This document shows positions 37,542 through 45,798 of a stretch of DNA of 64,000 nucleotides, piece by piece (the stretch's first letter is position 1; each line of letters starts with the position of its first letter). The position numbers and the translations under genes are program-made. The DNA lies in NCBI RefSeq assembly GCF_018398335.1, contig NZ_JAHBRX010000001.1, positions 1 to 64,000 on the forward strand, given 5' to 3'. The notes beneath the pieces are model-generated. The model saw only the letters and a list, made by a program, of their open reading frames with translations. It was not told the DNA's origin and made no database searches. This stretch comes from Chelatococcus sp. HY11. GTDB taxonomy: Bacteria > Pseudomonadota > Alphaproteobacteria > Rhizobiales > Beijerinckiaceae.

Positions 37542-37715
37542 CCCCTCATCCTGTCCTTCTCCCCGCCGGGGAGAAGGGACGCTGGCGATCAGCGAAATGG
37601 GAGCATGGCCAAGCCCTGATAGCTCTGGCTTTCGTCAAAATGTCGATCTTTATCGACTATGCGAGATCGGCGGCAGTCCCCCTCTCCCCGGCGGGGAGAG
37701 GGTTGGGGTGAGGGG
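37542..37715. repeat. 174-bp module with inverted ends
   Basis: Left end: CCCCTCATCC, then the hairpin TTCTCCCC(GCC)GGGGAGAA at about 37557-37575. Right end: the hairpin CCCTCTCCCC(GGC)GGGGAGAGGG, then TTGGGGTGAGGGG ending at 37715. The two ends are imperfect reverse complements over 23 bases. No coding capacity. It fills most of the 335-base gap between the MATE and ilvE genes and looks like a rhizobial intergenic mosaic element. Confidence 0.7.
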
Positions 37716-37791
37716 ACAGACTATGCCGGGGCGGGCGCTAATCGGTCACGCGATTGCGACCATCGCCTATCCCTGGAAGGCTGCCAGGCGT

Positions 37792-37825
37792 CAAACAAAC
37801 AGGGCCGATCCTTGCGGACCGGCCC
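37792..37825 (-). terminator. terminator of ilvE
   Basis: Read on the minus strand, GGGCCGGTCC pairs with GGATCGGCCC (one mismatch, loop GCAA) and is followed by TGTTTGTTTG. It lies 31 bases after the ilvE stop. Confidence 0.8.
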
Positions 37826-37856
37826 AATGTCTCTCGCATAAAAGCAGCTGTCCCTA

Positions 37857-38747
37857 TCAGGCAGCGGCTTTGGCCTTCGGCTGCACCTCGCGGGTGTAGT
37901 CATCGGCAAGCGCCTGCGTGATGGCGGCTGGCGTGAACTTGTAGTCGCCGATCTCGCCGACAGGTGTTACTTCCGCGGCGGTGCCGCAGATGAAGCACTC
38001 GCTGAAGCTGGCCAGTTCCTCTGGCAGGATGGTGCGCTCGTTGATGGCGATGCCGCGGCGCTTGGCGAGCTCGATCACCGTGCGGCGGGTGATGCCATCG
38101 AGGAAGCAGTCAGGCGTCGGGGTGTGCAGCGCGCCGTCCTTCACGAAGAAAATGTTGGCGCCCGTGCATTCAGCCACATGGCCGCGCCAGTCCAGCATCA
38201 GCGCGTCGGCGTAGCCTTTGCGCTCGGCGCGATGCTTGGAGATGGTGCAGATCATGTAGAGCCCCGAAGCTTTCGCCTTCGAGGGGATCGTCGCCGGATC
38301 AGGGCGGCGGAACTCGGCCATGTCGAGGCGGATGCCCTTGAGGCGGGCTTCCGGATCGAAATAGCTCGGCCATTCCCAGCTCGCGATGGCGAGGTGGATC
38401 TTGTTGTGCTGGGCCGAGACGCCCATCATCTCGGATCCGCGCCAGGCAACCGGACGGACGTAGGCGTCGGCCTTGCCGTTGGTCTTGACGACCAGCGCCT
38501 TGGCGGCGTCGATCTCTTCCGCCGTGAAGGGAATTTCGAAGTCGAGCAGCTTGGCGGACTCGATGAGACGCTCGGAATGCTGCCGGCTTTTGAAGATCTC
38601 GCCGCCGTAGGCCCGCTCACCCTCGAATACGCAGGACGCATAGTGCAGGCCATGCGACAGCACATGCAAGGTGGCGTCCTTCCAGGGAATCAAGGCGCCA
38701 TCGTACCAGATGGAACCTTCTCGCTGATCGAAGGGGGTGGCAGACAT
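37857..38747 (-). CDS. ilvE: branched-chain amino acid aminotransferase
   Basis: 296 aa class IV (fold type IV) PLP enzyme that makes Leu, Ile and Val from their 2-oxo acids and glutamate. The PLP lysine is Lys159 (KAKASGLYM), followed by HVAECTGANIFFV and the phosphate-binding ITRRTVIELA. The start is ATG 38747 (MSATPFDQREG); 41 upstream codons are open but run into the divergent regulatory region. It is transcribed away from the MarR operon. Confidence 0.94.
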   Translation of the reverse strand: MSATPFDQREGSIWYDGALIPWKDATLHVLSHGLHYASCVFEGERAYGGEIFKSRQHSERLIESAKLLDFEIPFTAEEIDAAKALVVKTNGKADAYVRPVAWRGSEMMGVSAQHNKIHLAIASWEWPSYFDPEARLKGIRLDMAEFRRPDPATIPSKAKASGLYMICTISKHRAERKGYADALMLDWRGHVAECTGANIFFVKDGALHTPTPDCFLDGITRRTVIELAKRRGIAINERTILPEELASFSECFICGTAAEVTPVGEIGDYKFTPAAITQALADDYTREVQPKAKAAA

Positions 38748-38881
38748 TTGAAAAATCTCCTTGGCAAGTCCCCGCGAGCTTACGATGTGCTTATGATTGG
38801 GACTTAAACATAGCGTGCATCGACCCGTTAGGGTTCTTTCGTTTCGCGGATGACGCTTGACGAGTAACAATCTGCCTGAGA

Positions 38882-38902
38882 TATGTCAATAAGGCTGACA
38901 TA
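38882..38902. promoter_or_regulatory. candidate MarR operator
   Basis: TATGTCA and TGACATA form a perfect 7-bp inverted repeat with a 7-base spacer, in an AT-rich stretch 17 bases upstream of the MarR gene and within the ilvE promoter region. Position and symmetry suit autoregulation by the MarR protein. Confidence 0.55.
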
Positions 38903-38918
38903 AAAATAGGAGTGCCGG

Positions 38919-39548
38919 GTGACGCACTTGCGTACGCGAACCGCGGCTCGACGGTCTGCCGAGGCAGACGTAGAACATGGTGAAGAGGAAGCCCGGGCAT
39001 TGTCTCCGGTCAAGGCAAGGGATCCACAGGCGCCCACGAGCATCGGGGTGCCAGCCGATGCGGCGGCCGCCCACGAGCGCGCGCCTCCCGACTATGAGAT
39101 CATCGAGCTCTTCTTCTTTGCCTATCGCGACTTTGTGAGCGACCCCGACCGTATGCTCAACTCCTACGGGTTCGGACGGGCTCACCACCGCATCCTGCAT
39201 TTCGTCGGGCGTCAGTCGGGCCTTAATGTCGCCGAGCTTCTCGATATATTGCGGATCACCAAGCAGAGCCTCAACCGGGTCCTCAAGGAACTGATCCGCG
39301 ACGGCTTCGTGGAGCAGCGCGCCGGTGTGACGGACCGTCGCCAACGGCTGTTGTATCTGACGGAGAAAGGTCAGGCGCTCTCGCTGGCCATGTCGGCCGT
39401 GCAGCAGGAACGGATTGCCCGTGCCCTTTCAAAATGCGACGCTGGCTCACGTGCGGCGGTGCTCGATTTTCTGTTCGCCATGATCGATCCGGATGACAGC
39501 GCCCATGTCGCGCGTTTGGTTTGGAAGGAAACAGGGCGGCCATCGTGA
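38919..39548 (+). CDS. MarR family regulator (PetP-like)
   Basis: 209 aa. A variable N-terminal 55 residues precede a winged helix: LNVAELLDILRITKQSLNRVLKELIRDGFVEQ, then the wing AGVTDRRQRLLYLTEKG. The start is GTG 38919 after AGGAG. The response regulator gene overlaps its stop by 4 bases, and a kinase follows. A MarR gene fused in one operon with an OmpR-type regulator is the petP-petR arrangement known from Rhodobacter capsulatus, where it supports cytochrome bc1 expression; assignment here is by context only. Confidence 0.88.
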   Translation: MTHLRTRTAARRSAEADVEHGEEEARALSPVKARDPQAPTSIGVPADAAAAHERAPPDYEIIELFFFAYRDFVSDPDRMLNSYGFGRAHHRILHFVGRQSGLNVAELLDILRITKQSLNRVLKELIRDGFVEQRAGVTDRRQRLLYLTEKGQALSLAMSAVQQERIARALSKCDAGSRAAVLDFLFAMIDPDDSAHVARLVWKETGRPS

Positions 39549-40270
39549 CCCGTATGGATCTCGCGCAGGTGGAATTGGTGGATGACGCGCCGCATCTGCT
39601 CGTTGTCGATGATGACCGGCGTTTGCGGCAGCTTCTGGCGCGCTTCCTGAACCAGAACGGGTACCGCGTGACGGCGGCGGCTTCGGCGGCCGAGGCCGAA
39701 GGCATGCTGGGTCACATGATCTTCGACCTCCTGATCCTCGACGTCATGATGCCTGGCGAGAGCGGTTTTGACTTCGCGCGGCGGCTCCGAGACGGCTCCG
39801 ACGTACCCATCATCATGCTCACGGCGCGGGCTGAGTCGGCGGACAGGGTCGAGGGCCTCGAGATCGGCGCTGACGACTATCTGTCGAAGCCGTTCGAGCC
39901 GCGCGAGCTGCTCTTGCGCATCGGCAATGTGCTGCGGCGGCTGTCCAACGAAGCCGCCGAGGCCGGACCGCAGCGAGAGGCTGTGCGCTTCGGCGATTTC
40001 CTGTTCCGGCTCGATCGCGGCGAACTCAGATGCAATGGCGAGATCGTCCGCATCACCGACAGGGAGCGCGATATCCTGACCATTCTCGCCAATCGCGCGG
40101 GGGAGCACGTGCCGCGGGAGGATCTGGCCGGCCATGGTGGCGCCGCGAGTGAACGCACGGTCGATGTCCAGATGAACAGGCTGCGGCGGAAGGTTGAGCG
40201 TGATCCAGCCAATCCCGCCTATCTCCAGACCGTGCGTGGGATCGGCTACAGGCTGCTTGTCGACGGATGA
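39545..40270 (+). CDS. OmpR-type response regulator (PetR-like)
   Basis: 241 aa. The receiver domain has the acidic pocket VVDDD (residues 20-24), phospho-acceptor Asp66 in LLILDVMMPGESG, the conserved Thr in IIMLTAR and Lys in YLSKPFEP. The C-terminal winged-helix DNA-binding domain ends RTVDVQMNRLRRKVERDPANPAYLQTVRGIGYRL. The start is GTG 39545, overlapping the MarR stop (GTGA); ATG 39554 is possible. Its stop overlaps the kinase start (ATGA), so all three proteins are translationally coupled. Confidence 0.93.
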   Translation: MTRMDLAQVELVDDAPHLLVVDDDRRLRQLLARFLNQNGYRVTAAASAAEAEGMLGHMIFDLLILDVMMPGESGFDFARRLRDGSDVPIIMLTARAESADRVEGLEIGADDYLSKPFEPRELLLRIGNVLRRLSNEAAEAGPQREAVRFGDFLFRLDRGELRCNGEIVRITDRERDILTILANRAGEHVPREDLAGHGGAASERTVDVQMNRLRRKVERDPANPAYLQTVRGIGYRLLVDG

Positions 40271-41649
40271 CCAACTGGTTGAGCCAAGGTGGGCTGACCA
40301 AGGCGATCAATAGCCCGAGCGCTTTGTTCGACCGTTTCGCGCGGCGTGTCGGCAGTCTTCTGCCCAAAGGTCTCTATGCGCGCACGCTCATCATTATTAT
40401 CGCGCCCTTCATCATCCTGCAGTCGGTCGTCGCCTATGTGTTCATGGAGCGGCACTGGCAGTTGGTGACGCGGCGCCTGTCATCGGCCGTGACCAGCGAT
40501 ATCGCGGCTATCATCGACGTCTATGAGAGCTACCCGCAGGATGCCGACGCGACGACGCTGAGCAACATCGCCAGCGACAGGCTCGGCCTCGACATCGATT
40601 TCCTCCCCGGCACGGACCTGCCGCCGCCGGGCCCCAAACCATTCTTCTCGATCCTCGACGGTGTCCTCTCCGATGAGATCCGCCGGCAGATCGGGCGGCC
40701 GTTCTGGATCGATACCGTCGGGCGTTCCAACCTCATCGAGATCCGCATCAAGCTCGACAAGCAGATCATGCGGGTCATCGCGCGGCGCAGTCTCGCCTAT
40801 GCGTCCAATTCCCATATCTTCCTGATGTGGATGCTCGGCACCTCCATGGTGCTGCTGCTGATCGCCATCCTGTTCCTGCGCAACCAGATCAAGCCGATCC
40901 TGCGCCTCGCCAATGCCGCCGAGAGCTTCGGCAAGGGCCGCGATGTCACATTCATGCCGCGCGGCGCGCGCGAAATCCGTCGCGCGGGCCAGGCCTTCAT
41001 CGAAATGCGCCGACGCATCGAGCGCACGATGGAGCAACGCACGACCATGCTGAATGGCGTGAGCCATGACCTGCGCACCATCCTCACGCGGTTCAAGCTG
41101 TCGCTGACCTTCATCGAAGACAGCGCGGAACTCGACGCGTTGCGGGCGGATGTTGACGAAATGGCCCGCATGCTGGAGGCCTATCTCGCGTTCGCCCGGG
41201 GCGACACCGGCGAGCAAGCCGTTCCGACCGACATCGTGGAAACGCTGCAGGCGATCCGCAGTGACCTCGAGCGCCAGGGCGAGGAGGTGACGGTCGATGT
41301 GGCCGGCCCGCTCGTCGTGACCGTGCGGCCGGACGCGTTCCGGCGACTCATGGTCAATCTCATCACCAACGCGCTTCGCCACAGCGTGGTGGTGGAAGTG
41401 CGGGCCGTGGTGGAGGGACGCTGGCTCGTGCTGACGGTCGATGACGACGGCCCTGGCGTGCCGGTGGATCAGCGCGAGGAAGTGTTCAAGCCGTTCGTCC
41501 GGCTGGACGAGGCGCGCAACCTGGACGAGGGCGGCACCGGGCTCGGCCTCGCGATCGTCCGCGACATCGCCCGCTCCCATGGCGGCGAGGTGACGCTCGC
41601 CGACAGCCCGCTCGGCGGTCTTCGGGCCTTGGTCAAGCTGCCGGTTTGA
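40267..41649 (+). CDS. EnvZ-like sensor histidine kinase
   Basis: 460 aa inner-membrane kinase, cognate to the overlapping regulator gene. Helix 1 (about 41-60) and helix 2 (about 185-205) flank a periplasmic domain of some 120 residues; a HAMP follows. The H-box is GVSHDLRTILTRFKL with His267. The ATPase domain has the N-box NLITNALRHS, then DDDGPGVP and GGTGLGLAIVRDIA. The periplasmic domain is rich in Pro (TDLPPPGPKP) and its signal is unknown. Confidence 0.93.
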   Translation: MTNWLSQGGLTKAINSPSALFDRFARRVGSLLPKGLYARTLIIIIAPFIILQSVVAYVFMERHWQLVTRRLSSAVTSDIAAIIDVYESYPQDADATTLSNIASDRLGLDIDFLPGTDLPPPGPKPFFSILDGVLSDEIRRQIGRPFWIDTVGRSNLIEIRIKLDKQIMRVIARRSLAYASNSHIFLMWMLGTSMVLLLIAILFLRNQIKPILRLANAAESFGKGRDVTFMPRGAREIRRAGQAFIEMRRRIERTMEQRTTMLNGVSHDLRTILTRFKLSLTFIEDSAELDALRADVDEMARMLEAYLAFARGDTGEQAVPTDIVETLQAIRSDLERQGEEVTVDVAGPLVVTVRPDAFRRLMVNLITNALRHSVVVEVRAVVEGRWLVLTVDDDGPGVPVDQREEVFKPFVRLDEARNLDEGGTGLGLAIVRDIARSHGGEVTLADSPLGGLRALVKLPV

Positions 41650-41683
41650 TCGGCACGGCAGTCCCGTATCAGACGGACGAGTG

Positions 41684-42985
41684 CTAGCCCCGACGGTGGG
41701 TGAGGGGGGCGCGTGCTACCAGCACCTTGTCGATGCGGGGGCCGTCGAGATCGACGATCTCGAAGCGCCAGCCCTGCCATTCAAAAGCCTCGCCCACTTG
41801 AGGCAGGCTTTTCAGCACCGAGAGCACGAAGCCCGCGACGGTGTGGTAGTCCCGGTCCGGATCAAGCTGCAGATTGAGCAGGTCGGCCAGCTCGTCGGCA
41901 GGCAGCGAGCCGCCGATCAGGAACGAGCCGTCGCCACGCTCGACTATCCCCGGCTCCTCATCCTCGTTCTCGCCCTGGTGGAAGGTCCCGGCGATACCCG
42001 ACAGCAGATCGGCGGGCGTCACGATGCCCTCGAAGTTGCCGTACTCGTCATGCACCAGCGCCATGGGGACCTGTGACGTGCGCAGGCGTTCCAGCGCGGC
42101 GAGGGCGCCGAAGGTATCGATGACGACGGGTGCTTCACGCACGAGCTCGCGGACCTTCAGCGGTTCGCCCGACAAGAGTACGTTGAGCATGTCCTTGGCC
42201 TGGACGACGCCGACGGGAATGCCTTCCTCGTCCATGGCGGGCAGGCGCGAGCGGCGACTGTCGAACACGGTGCGGCGGATGGTTTCCTCATCATCGGCAA
42301 GGTCCACCCAGTCCACGTCGGGCCGAGGCGTCATGATGGCGGCGATCGACCGGTCGGCGAGGCGCATGACGCCGGCGATCATGCGCCGTTCCTCGGGATC
42401 GAGCACACCAGCGGTCTCCGCCTCCGCGACGAGCGTCTTGATTTCTTCGTCGGTGACGTTGGAGGCGCGTTCCCCCCGTGCGCCCAGAAGGCGCAGGATG
42501 GTATCCTGCGAGATATAGAGGACGTAGACCAGCGGCGCGCATAACCGCGAGAGCAACACCATCGTCGGCGCGATGGTCGAGGCCATGGCTTCGGGATTGC
42601 GCAGCGCCAGTTGCTTGGGCACCAGCTCGCCGATGATGAGCGAGAGATAGGTGATTGCCCCGACGACGAGGCCGAAGGCGAGCGGGTCGGCGAAGCGGGG
42701 CGAAACGCCCCCATCCTCGAGCACCACCGTCAGGCGGGTCGCGAGGGTCGCGCCGGAAAAGGCGCCCGCGAGCACACCGATGAGGCTGATGCCGATCTGG
42801 ACAGTGGATAGAAAACGGCCGGGGTCGGAGGCGAGCTTGAGCGCCGCGCTGGCCCCCTTGCGGCCCGAAGCCGCAAGCGCTTTCAGTCGCGGGATCCGCG
42901 ACGAAACGACGGCGAGCTCAGACATCGCCAAAACGCCGTTCAACACAATGAGAACGGCGACAACCAAAAGTTCAAATGTCACCAT
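41684..42985 (-). CDS. hemolysin/CorC family CNNM-CBS protein
   Basis: 433 aa. Residues 1-190 form the CNNM (DUF21) membrane domain with the NGVLAMSELAVVSSR opening; two CBS domains follow (MTPRPDVDWVDL and later), then a CorC/HlyC C-terminal domain (GDGSFLIGGSLPADELADLL). Such proteins are linked with Mg2+/Co2+ transport; the hemolysin name is historical. The gene stands alone, converging on the kinase gene. Confidence 0.93.
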   Translation of the reverse strand: MVTFELLVVAVLIVLNGVLAMSELAVVSSRIPRLKALAASGRKGASAALKLASDPGRFLSTVQIGISLIGVLAGAFSGATLATRLTVVLEDGGVSPRFADPLAFGLVVGAITYLSLIIGELVPKQLALRNPEAMASTIAPTMVLLSRLCAPLVYVLYISQDTILRLLGARGERASNVTDEEIKTLVAEAETAGVLDPEERRMIAGVMRLADRSIAAIMTPRPDVDWVDLADDEETIRRTVFDSRRSRLPAMDEEGIPVGVVQAKDMLNVLLSGEPLKVRELVREAPVVIDTFGALAALERLRTSQVPMALVHDEYGNFEGIVTPADLLSGIAGTFHQGENEDEEPGIVERGDGSFLIGGSLPADELADLLNLQLDPDRDYHTVAGFVLSVLKSLPQVGEAFEWQGWRFEIVDLDGPRIDKVLVARAPLTHRRG

Positions 42986-43047
42986 GGCTCGACGGTCATA
43001 GCACGGGGGTAAGCCTGGCGAACAGCAGGCGGCTGCTTAATATTTCA

Positions 43048-43422
43048 TCAGTAGAGACGCCCGCCATCCGGCACGGCACGGTCGGGGCTGATGAGTATGA
43101 CTTCGCCGTCGGCATCGGGGACGCCGAGCGTCAGCACCTCGGACATCATGGGGCCGATCTGACGGGGCGGAAAATTGACGACAGCCAGGACCTGGCGGCC
43201 GACAAGCGCCTCGGGCTGATAATTCCTGGTGATCTGCGCCGACGATTTCTTGCGCCCGATGTCGCCGCCGAAATCGATGAGGAGCTTGAGGGCTGGCCGG
43301 CGCGCTTCGGGGAAGGGCGCGGCTTCGACGATGGTTCCGACGCGCACGTCAAGTTTCTGGAAGTCGTCGTAGCTGACCGTGGTGGGATTTGAAGACGTCG
43401 ATAGCTTTGAGGATGATGTCAT
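43048..43422 (-). CDS. CsaA-type tRNA-binding protein
   Basis: 124 aa OB-fold tRNA-binding domain, like CsaA and the C-terminus of bacterial MetRS. Motifs: DFQKLDVRVGTIVEAAPFPEARRPALKLLIDFG, SSAQITRNY and QVLAVVNFPPRQIGPMMSEVLTLG. CsaA was described as a chaperone-like protein in Bacillus. The start is ATG 43422 (MTSSSKLST); 32 more codons are open but look non-coding. Confidence 0.9.
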   Translation of the reverse strand: MTSSSKLSTSSNPTTVSYDDFQKLDVRVGTIVEAAPFPEARRPALKLLIDFGGDIGRKKSSAQITRNYQPEALVGRQVLAVVNFPPRQIGPMMSEVLTLGVPDADGEVILISPDRAVPDGGRLY

Positions 43423-43621
43423 TGGTGCAACTTGAAACGGCGAATCGCGCATCCGCCATTTGATCCTCGCGCATTGCACCACGCTCGTCGAGCCGTGCCT
43501 TCCATTTCCTGCGCTCATCTGGCCGAGCCATGATGCGGCGTTCTCAACACGTTAGGGTCACGCTTGTCCGACAAGAGCGATATCACGCGCAAGAGCCTCC
43601 AAGAACCTCCATGAACCTCCA

Positions 43622-43726
43622 TGTCATCCCCGGCGGCCGGTGAAACCGGCCGGGAAGGGGATCTCTGCACCCTGACGCTTGCCCTTTGGACCCCCTTTCC
43701 GTCGCTTTGCGACGCCGGGGATGTCA
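43622..43726. repeat. 105-bp palindromic repeat, copy 2
   Basis: Ends TGTCATCCCCGGCG and CGCCGGGGATGTCA (one mismatch to the perfect inverted repeat). Internal blocks GGCCGG(TGAAA)CCGGCC, CGGGAAGGGG/CCCCCTTTCCG and GTCGC(TTT)GCGAC match the layout of copy 1 at 27217. The variable centre differs in sequence. Upstream, 43423-43620 shows no gene. Confidence 0.85.
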
Positions 43727-43748
43727 CGAGGGGGTACCCGCGCAGATC

Positions 43749-43925
43749 TCCTCCCTTCCGGGGAGGGTGGCCTCGCGTCGGCGAGGCCGGGTGGGGCTTC
43801 GGAAGGAGCTACGGCGCAGAAGGTCCTGCTCCACCCCCAGCATGCGCTGCCGTCTTCTGGTCGGGTCAGCGCCAGGTGGACCCCACCCCAGCGCCTGCGG
43901 CGCCACCCTCCCCGGAGGGGAGGGA
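43749..43925. repeat. 177-bp module with inverted ends
   Basis: The left end TCCTCCCTTCCGGGGAGGG (to GGC at 43771) is matched by its near-perfect reverse complement at 43902-43925. Inner arms GGGTGGGG and CCCCACCCC also pair. It starts 22 bases after the 105-bp repeat, so two different elements sit side by side between csaA and the TetR gene. Confidence 0.75.
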
Positions 43926-43961
43926 TCGGCGCGACACGTTCTTCCGGCTCAATGGCGATCC

Positions 43962-44753
43962 CTAAAGCGCGGGCACGTAGTCCTCTCCGTCGCGCGGGCC
44001 GAGATCCTCATCCTCGCGGCGGTGCCGGTGCCCATGACGCCGGCGGGCGCAGAGGGCCCGGCCGAACGCGCGCAGGGGCGCCGTCAGGCGGTGCACGTCC
44101 TGGGCATAGAGCAGCACGCGCTCACCCTTGCGCAGCTCCCGGTCGAGACGGGCGAGGGTGCGGGCGAGATCGGGTTCGTTGTCCTCGATCCACGTCTCGA
44201 AGGCCCGCGCGAAGACGGCGACGGCGCCCTGGATCTTGAGGGTGCCAAGCGTGCCCTCGGTCGGGATGCCGGCCGCCGCGAGCATGAAGCGCTGGGAGTT
44301 GGCCGCCAGTTTGTTCAAGGCGGCGATCGCCAGAGGCTCGTGCCGCAGGCTGCGGGCGATGTTCCGCAACGCGGCCTTGTAGGGCGTGAGCGCATCGAAG
44401 CGTCGCATCATGATGTCGAGCAGGCGCTCACGCGCGGGTTCATCCGCGAGGTCGTCGGTCGTGCCGTCCAGCACGATCCGGTCGATCCGCTTGGTGAAGC
44501 CGGCCAGAATGGCGCCCTTCGACGGATATGTATCGCGCAGATCCGCCAAGCTTATTCCGGCTTCCCGGGCGATGTCGACGAGGCTGATGGCGCGCCACTG
44601 ATGATCGGCGGCCAGCCGCATCAGCGCATCGATGACGGCATCCCGCCGATCGGATGGAGAACCGCTCGCGGCCGATGCCGCAGCCGATGCCGTGGCGCGA
44701 GCCTCTGACGCCGCGTCGCCATGATGCGTGGAGGAAACAGGCTTCTTGGCCAT
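43962..44753 (-). CDS. TetR family regulator
   Basis: 263 aa. The helix-turn-helix is at about residues 36-80 (RRDAVIDALMRLAADHQWRAISLVDIAREAGISLADLRDTYPSKGAILAGF). The ligand domain has MMRRFDALTPYKAALRNIARSLRHEP, which resembles the COQ9-like TetR branch. The N-terminus is an Ala/Ser-rich spacer, and the last 30 residues are an unusual Arg/His/Asp-rich tail (RRRHGHRHRREDEDLG). No obvious operator. It lies 96 bases downstream of proC on the same strand. Confidence 0.86.
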   Translation of the reverse strand: MAKKPVSSTHHGDAASEARATASAAASAASGSPSDRRDAVIDALMRLAADHQWRAISLVDIAREAGISLADLRDTYPSKGAILAGFTKRIDRIVLDGTTDDLADEPARERLLDIMMRRFDALTPYKAALRNIARSLRHEPLAIAALNKLAANSQRFMLAAAGIPTEGTLGTLKIQGAVAVFARAFETWIEDNEPDLARTLARLDRELRKGERVLLYAQDVHRLTAPLRAFGRALCARRRHGHRHRREDEDLGPRDGEDYVPAL

Positions 44754-44849
44754 CGGGGGATCTCCTCAAAAAGTAAGCCGCTCTGGTCAACATAATGACC
44801 TAAGCGGTCCAAAGTGAGGACCCCAATGACAAAAAAGATGGCGATAGCT

Positions 44850-45668
44850 TCAGCCGGACAATTCCGCCGCGCGCCGTTTGGCGGCTCCTGCGGTGCGCGT
44901 GATGAGCGGCTGCAGCCCGTCCGCGGCCATCAGCACGTCCAGGGCGGCGGCCGTGGTGCCTCCCTTGGACGTGACATTCTCGCGCAAGGTGCCGGCCGGC
45001 AGGTCCGACTGATGGAGGAGCTCTCCGGAGCCACTGACGGTCGCACGGGCGAGCCGCACCGCGACATCCGCCGGCAGCCCGAGCTGGCGGCCCGCTTCGG
45101 CGAGGCATTCGGCGAGATGGAAGACATAGGCCGGCCCCGACCCCGAGATCGCGGTGACGGCATCGATCAGCGCCTCGTCGTCCAGCCACTCGACCGAGCC
45201 GACGCCCGACAGGAGCGCCTGGGCGAGGTCCCGCTGGGCAGCTGTCAGGCCCGCGCTGCCGACGGCTGCGGTCACGCCCCGGCCGATCGCGGCCGGCAGG
45301 TTCGGCATGGCGCGCACCACGGCCAGGGCCGCCGGTAAGCGCTCCCGAATATTGGCGATCGTCTTGCCGGCGAGAATCGACAAGACAACCGTGCCGTCGC
45401 CGATAAGCCGGTTGAGCGCGGGGGCTGCCTCGTCGAGCATCTGCGGCTTCACCGCAAGCACGAGCACGGCTTGTGGCGCGAGGCTCTCCAGCGCGGGATT
45501 GAGCGCGAGGCCCCTGGCCGCGAGGGCCTGCATGTCTGGCGAGGGATGCGGGTCGATGACCGTGATACGCGCAAGCGGCAGGCCGATCTTCAACCAGCCG
45601 TCGAGCATGGCGCCGCCCATCTTGCCGGCGCCGACGAGGAGAAGGGAGGCGGGAAGTGCGACTGTCAT
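44850..45668 (-). CDS. proC: pyrroline-5-carboxylate reductase
   Basis: 272 aa, last step of proline synthesis, NAD(P)H-dependent. The Rossmann motif LLLVGAGKMGGAML is at the N-terminus, followed by VLAVKPQ, VVRAMPNLPAAIGRGVT, AISGSGPAYVF and the signature ENVTSKGGTTAAAL. The start is ATG 45668; ATG 45689 is upstream. It follows the YbjN gene by 130 bases on the same strand, a pairing I recall from rhizobia. Confidence 0.96.
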   Translation of the reverse strand: MTVALPASLLLVGAGKMGGAMLDGWLKIGLPLARITVIDPHPSPDMQALAARGLALNPALESLAPQAVLVLAVKPQMLDEAAPALNRLIGDGTVVLSILAGKTIANIRERLPAALAVVRAMPNLPAAIGRGVTAAVGSAGLTAAQRDLAQALLSGVGSVEWLDDEALIDAVTAISGSGPAYVFHLAECLAEAGRQLGLPADVAVRLARATVSGSGELLHQSDLPAGTLRENVTSKGGTTAAALDVLMAADGLQPLITRTAGAAKRRAAELSG

Positions 45669-45798
45669 GACAAGGCCCGATCGTCTCAAGCAAACCAGAA
45701 GGGAACGCGGCCGCCCAATGGAACGGTCACGCCGCTGTTGTGGTTCGCTTGGACAGTCGCGTCAAGGCAAGGAGACCCGCGTTTGAGAATGGGCGCGC

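Noticed and set aside
41684-42985. Hemolysin (toxin) reading of the CNNM-CBS gene
   Set aside because: Domain order is that of CorC-type ion-transport proteins; the name is historical and nothing suggests a toxin.
13188-43925. Dispersed palindromes considered as a CRISPR array
   Set aside because: They are kilobases apart, not regularly spaced, and no cas genes are present.
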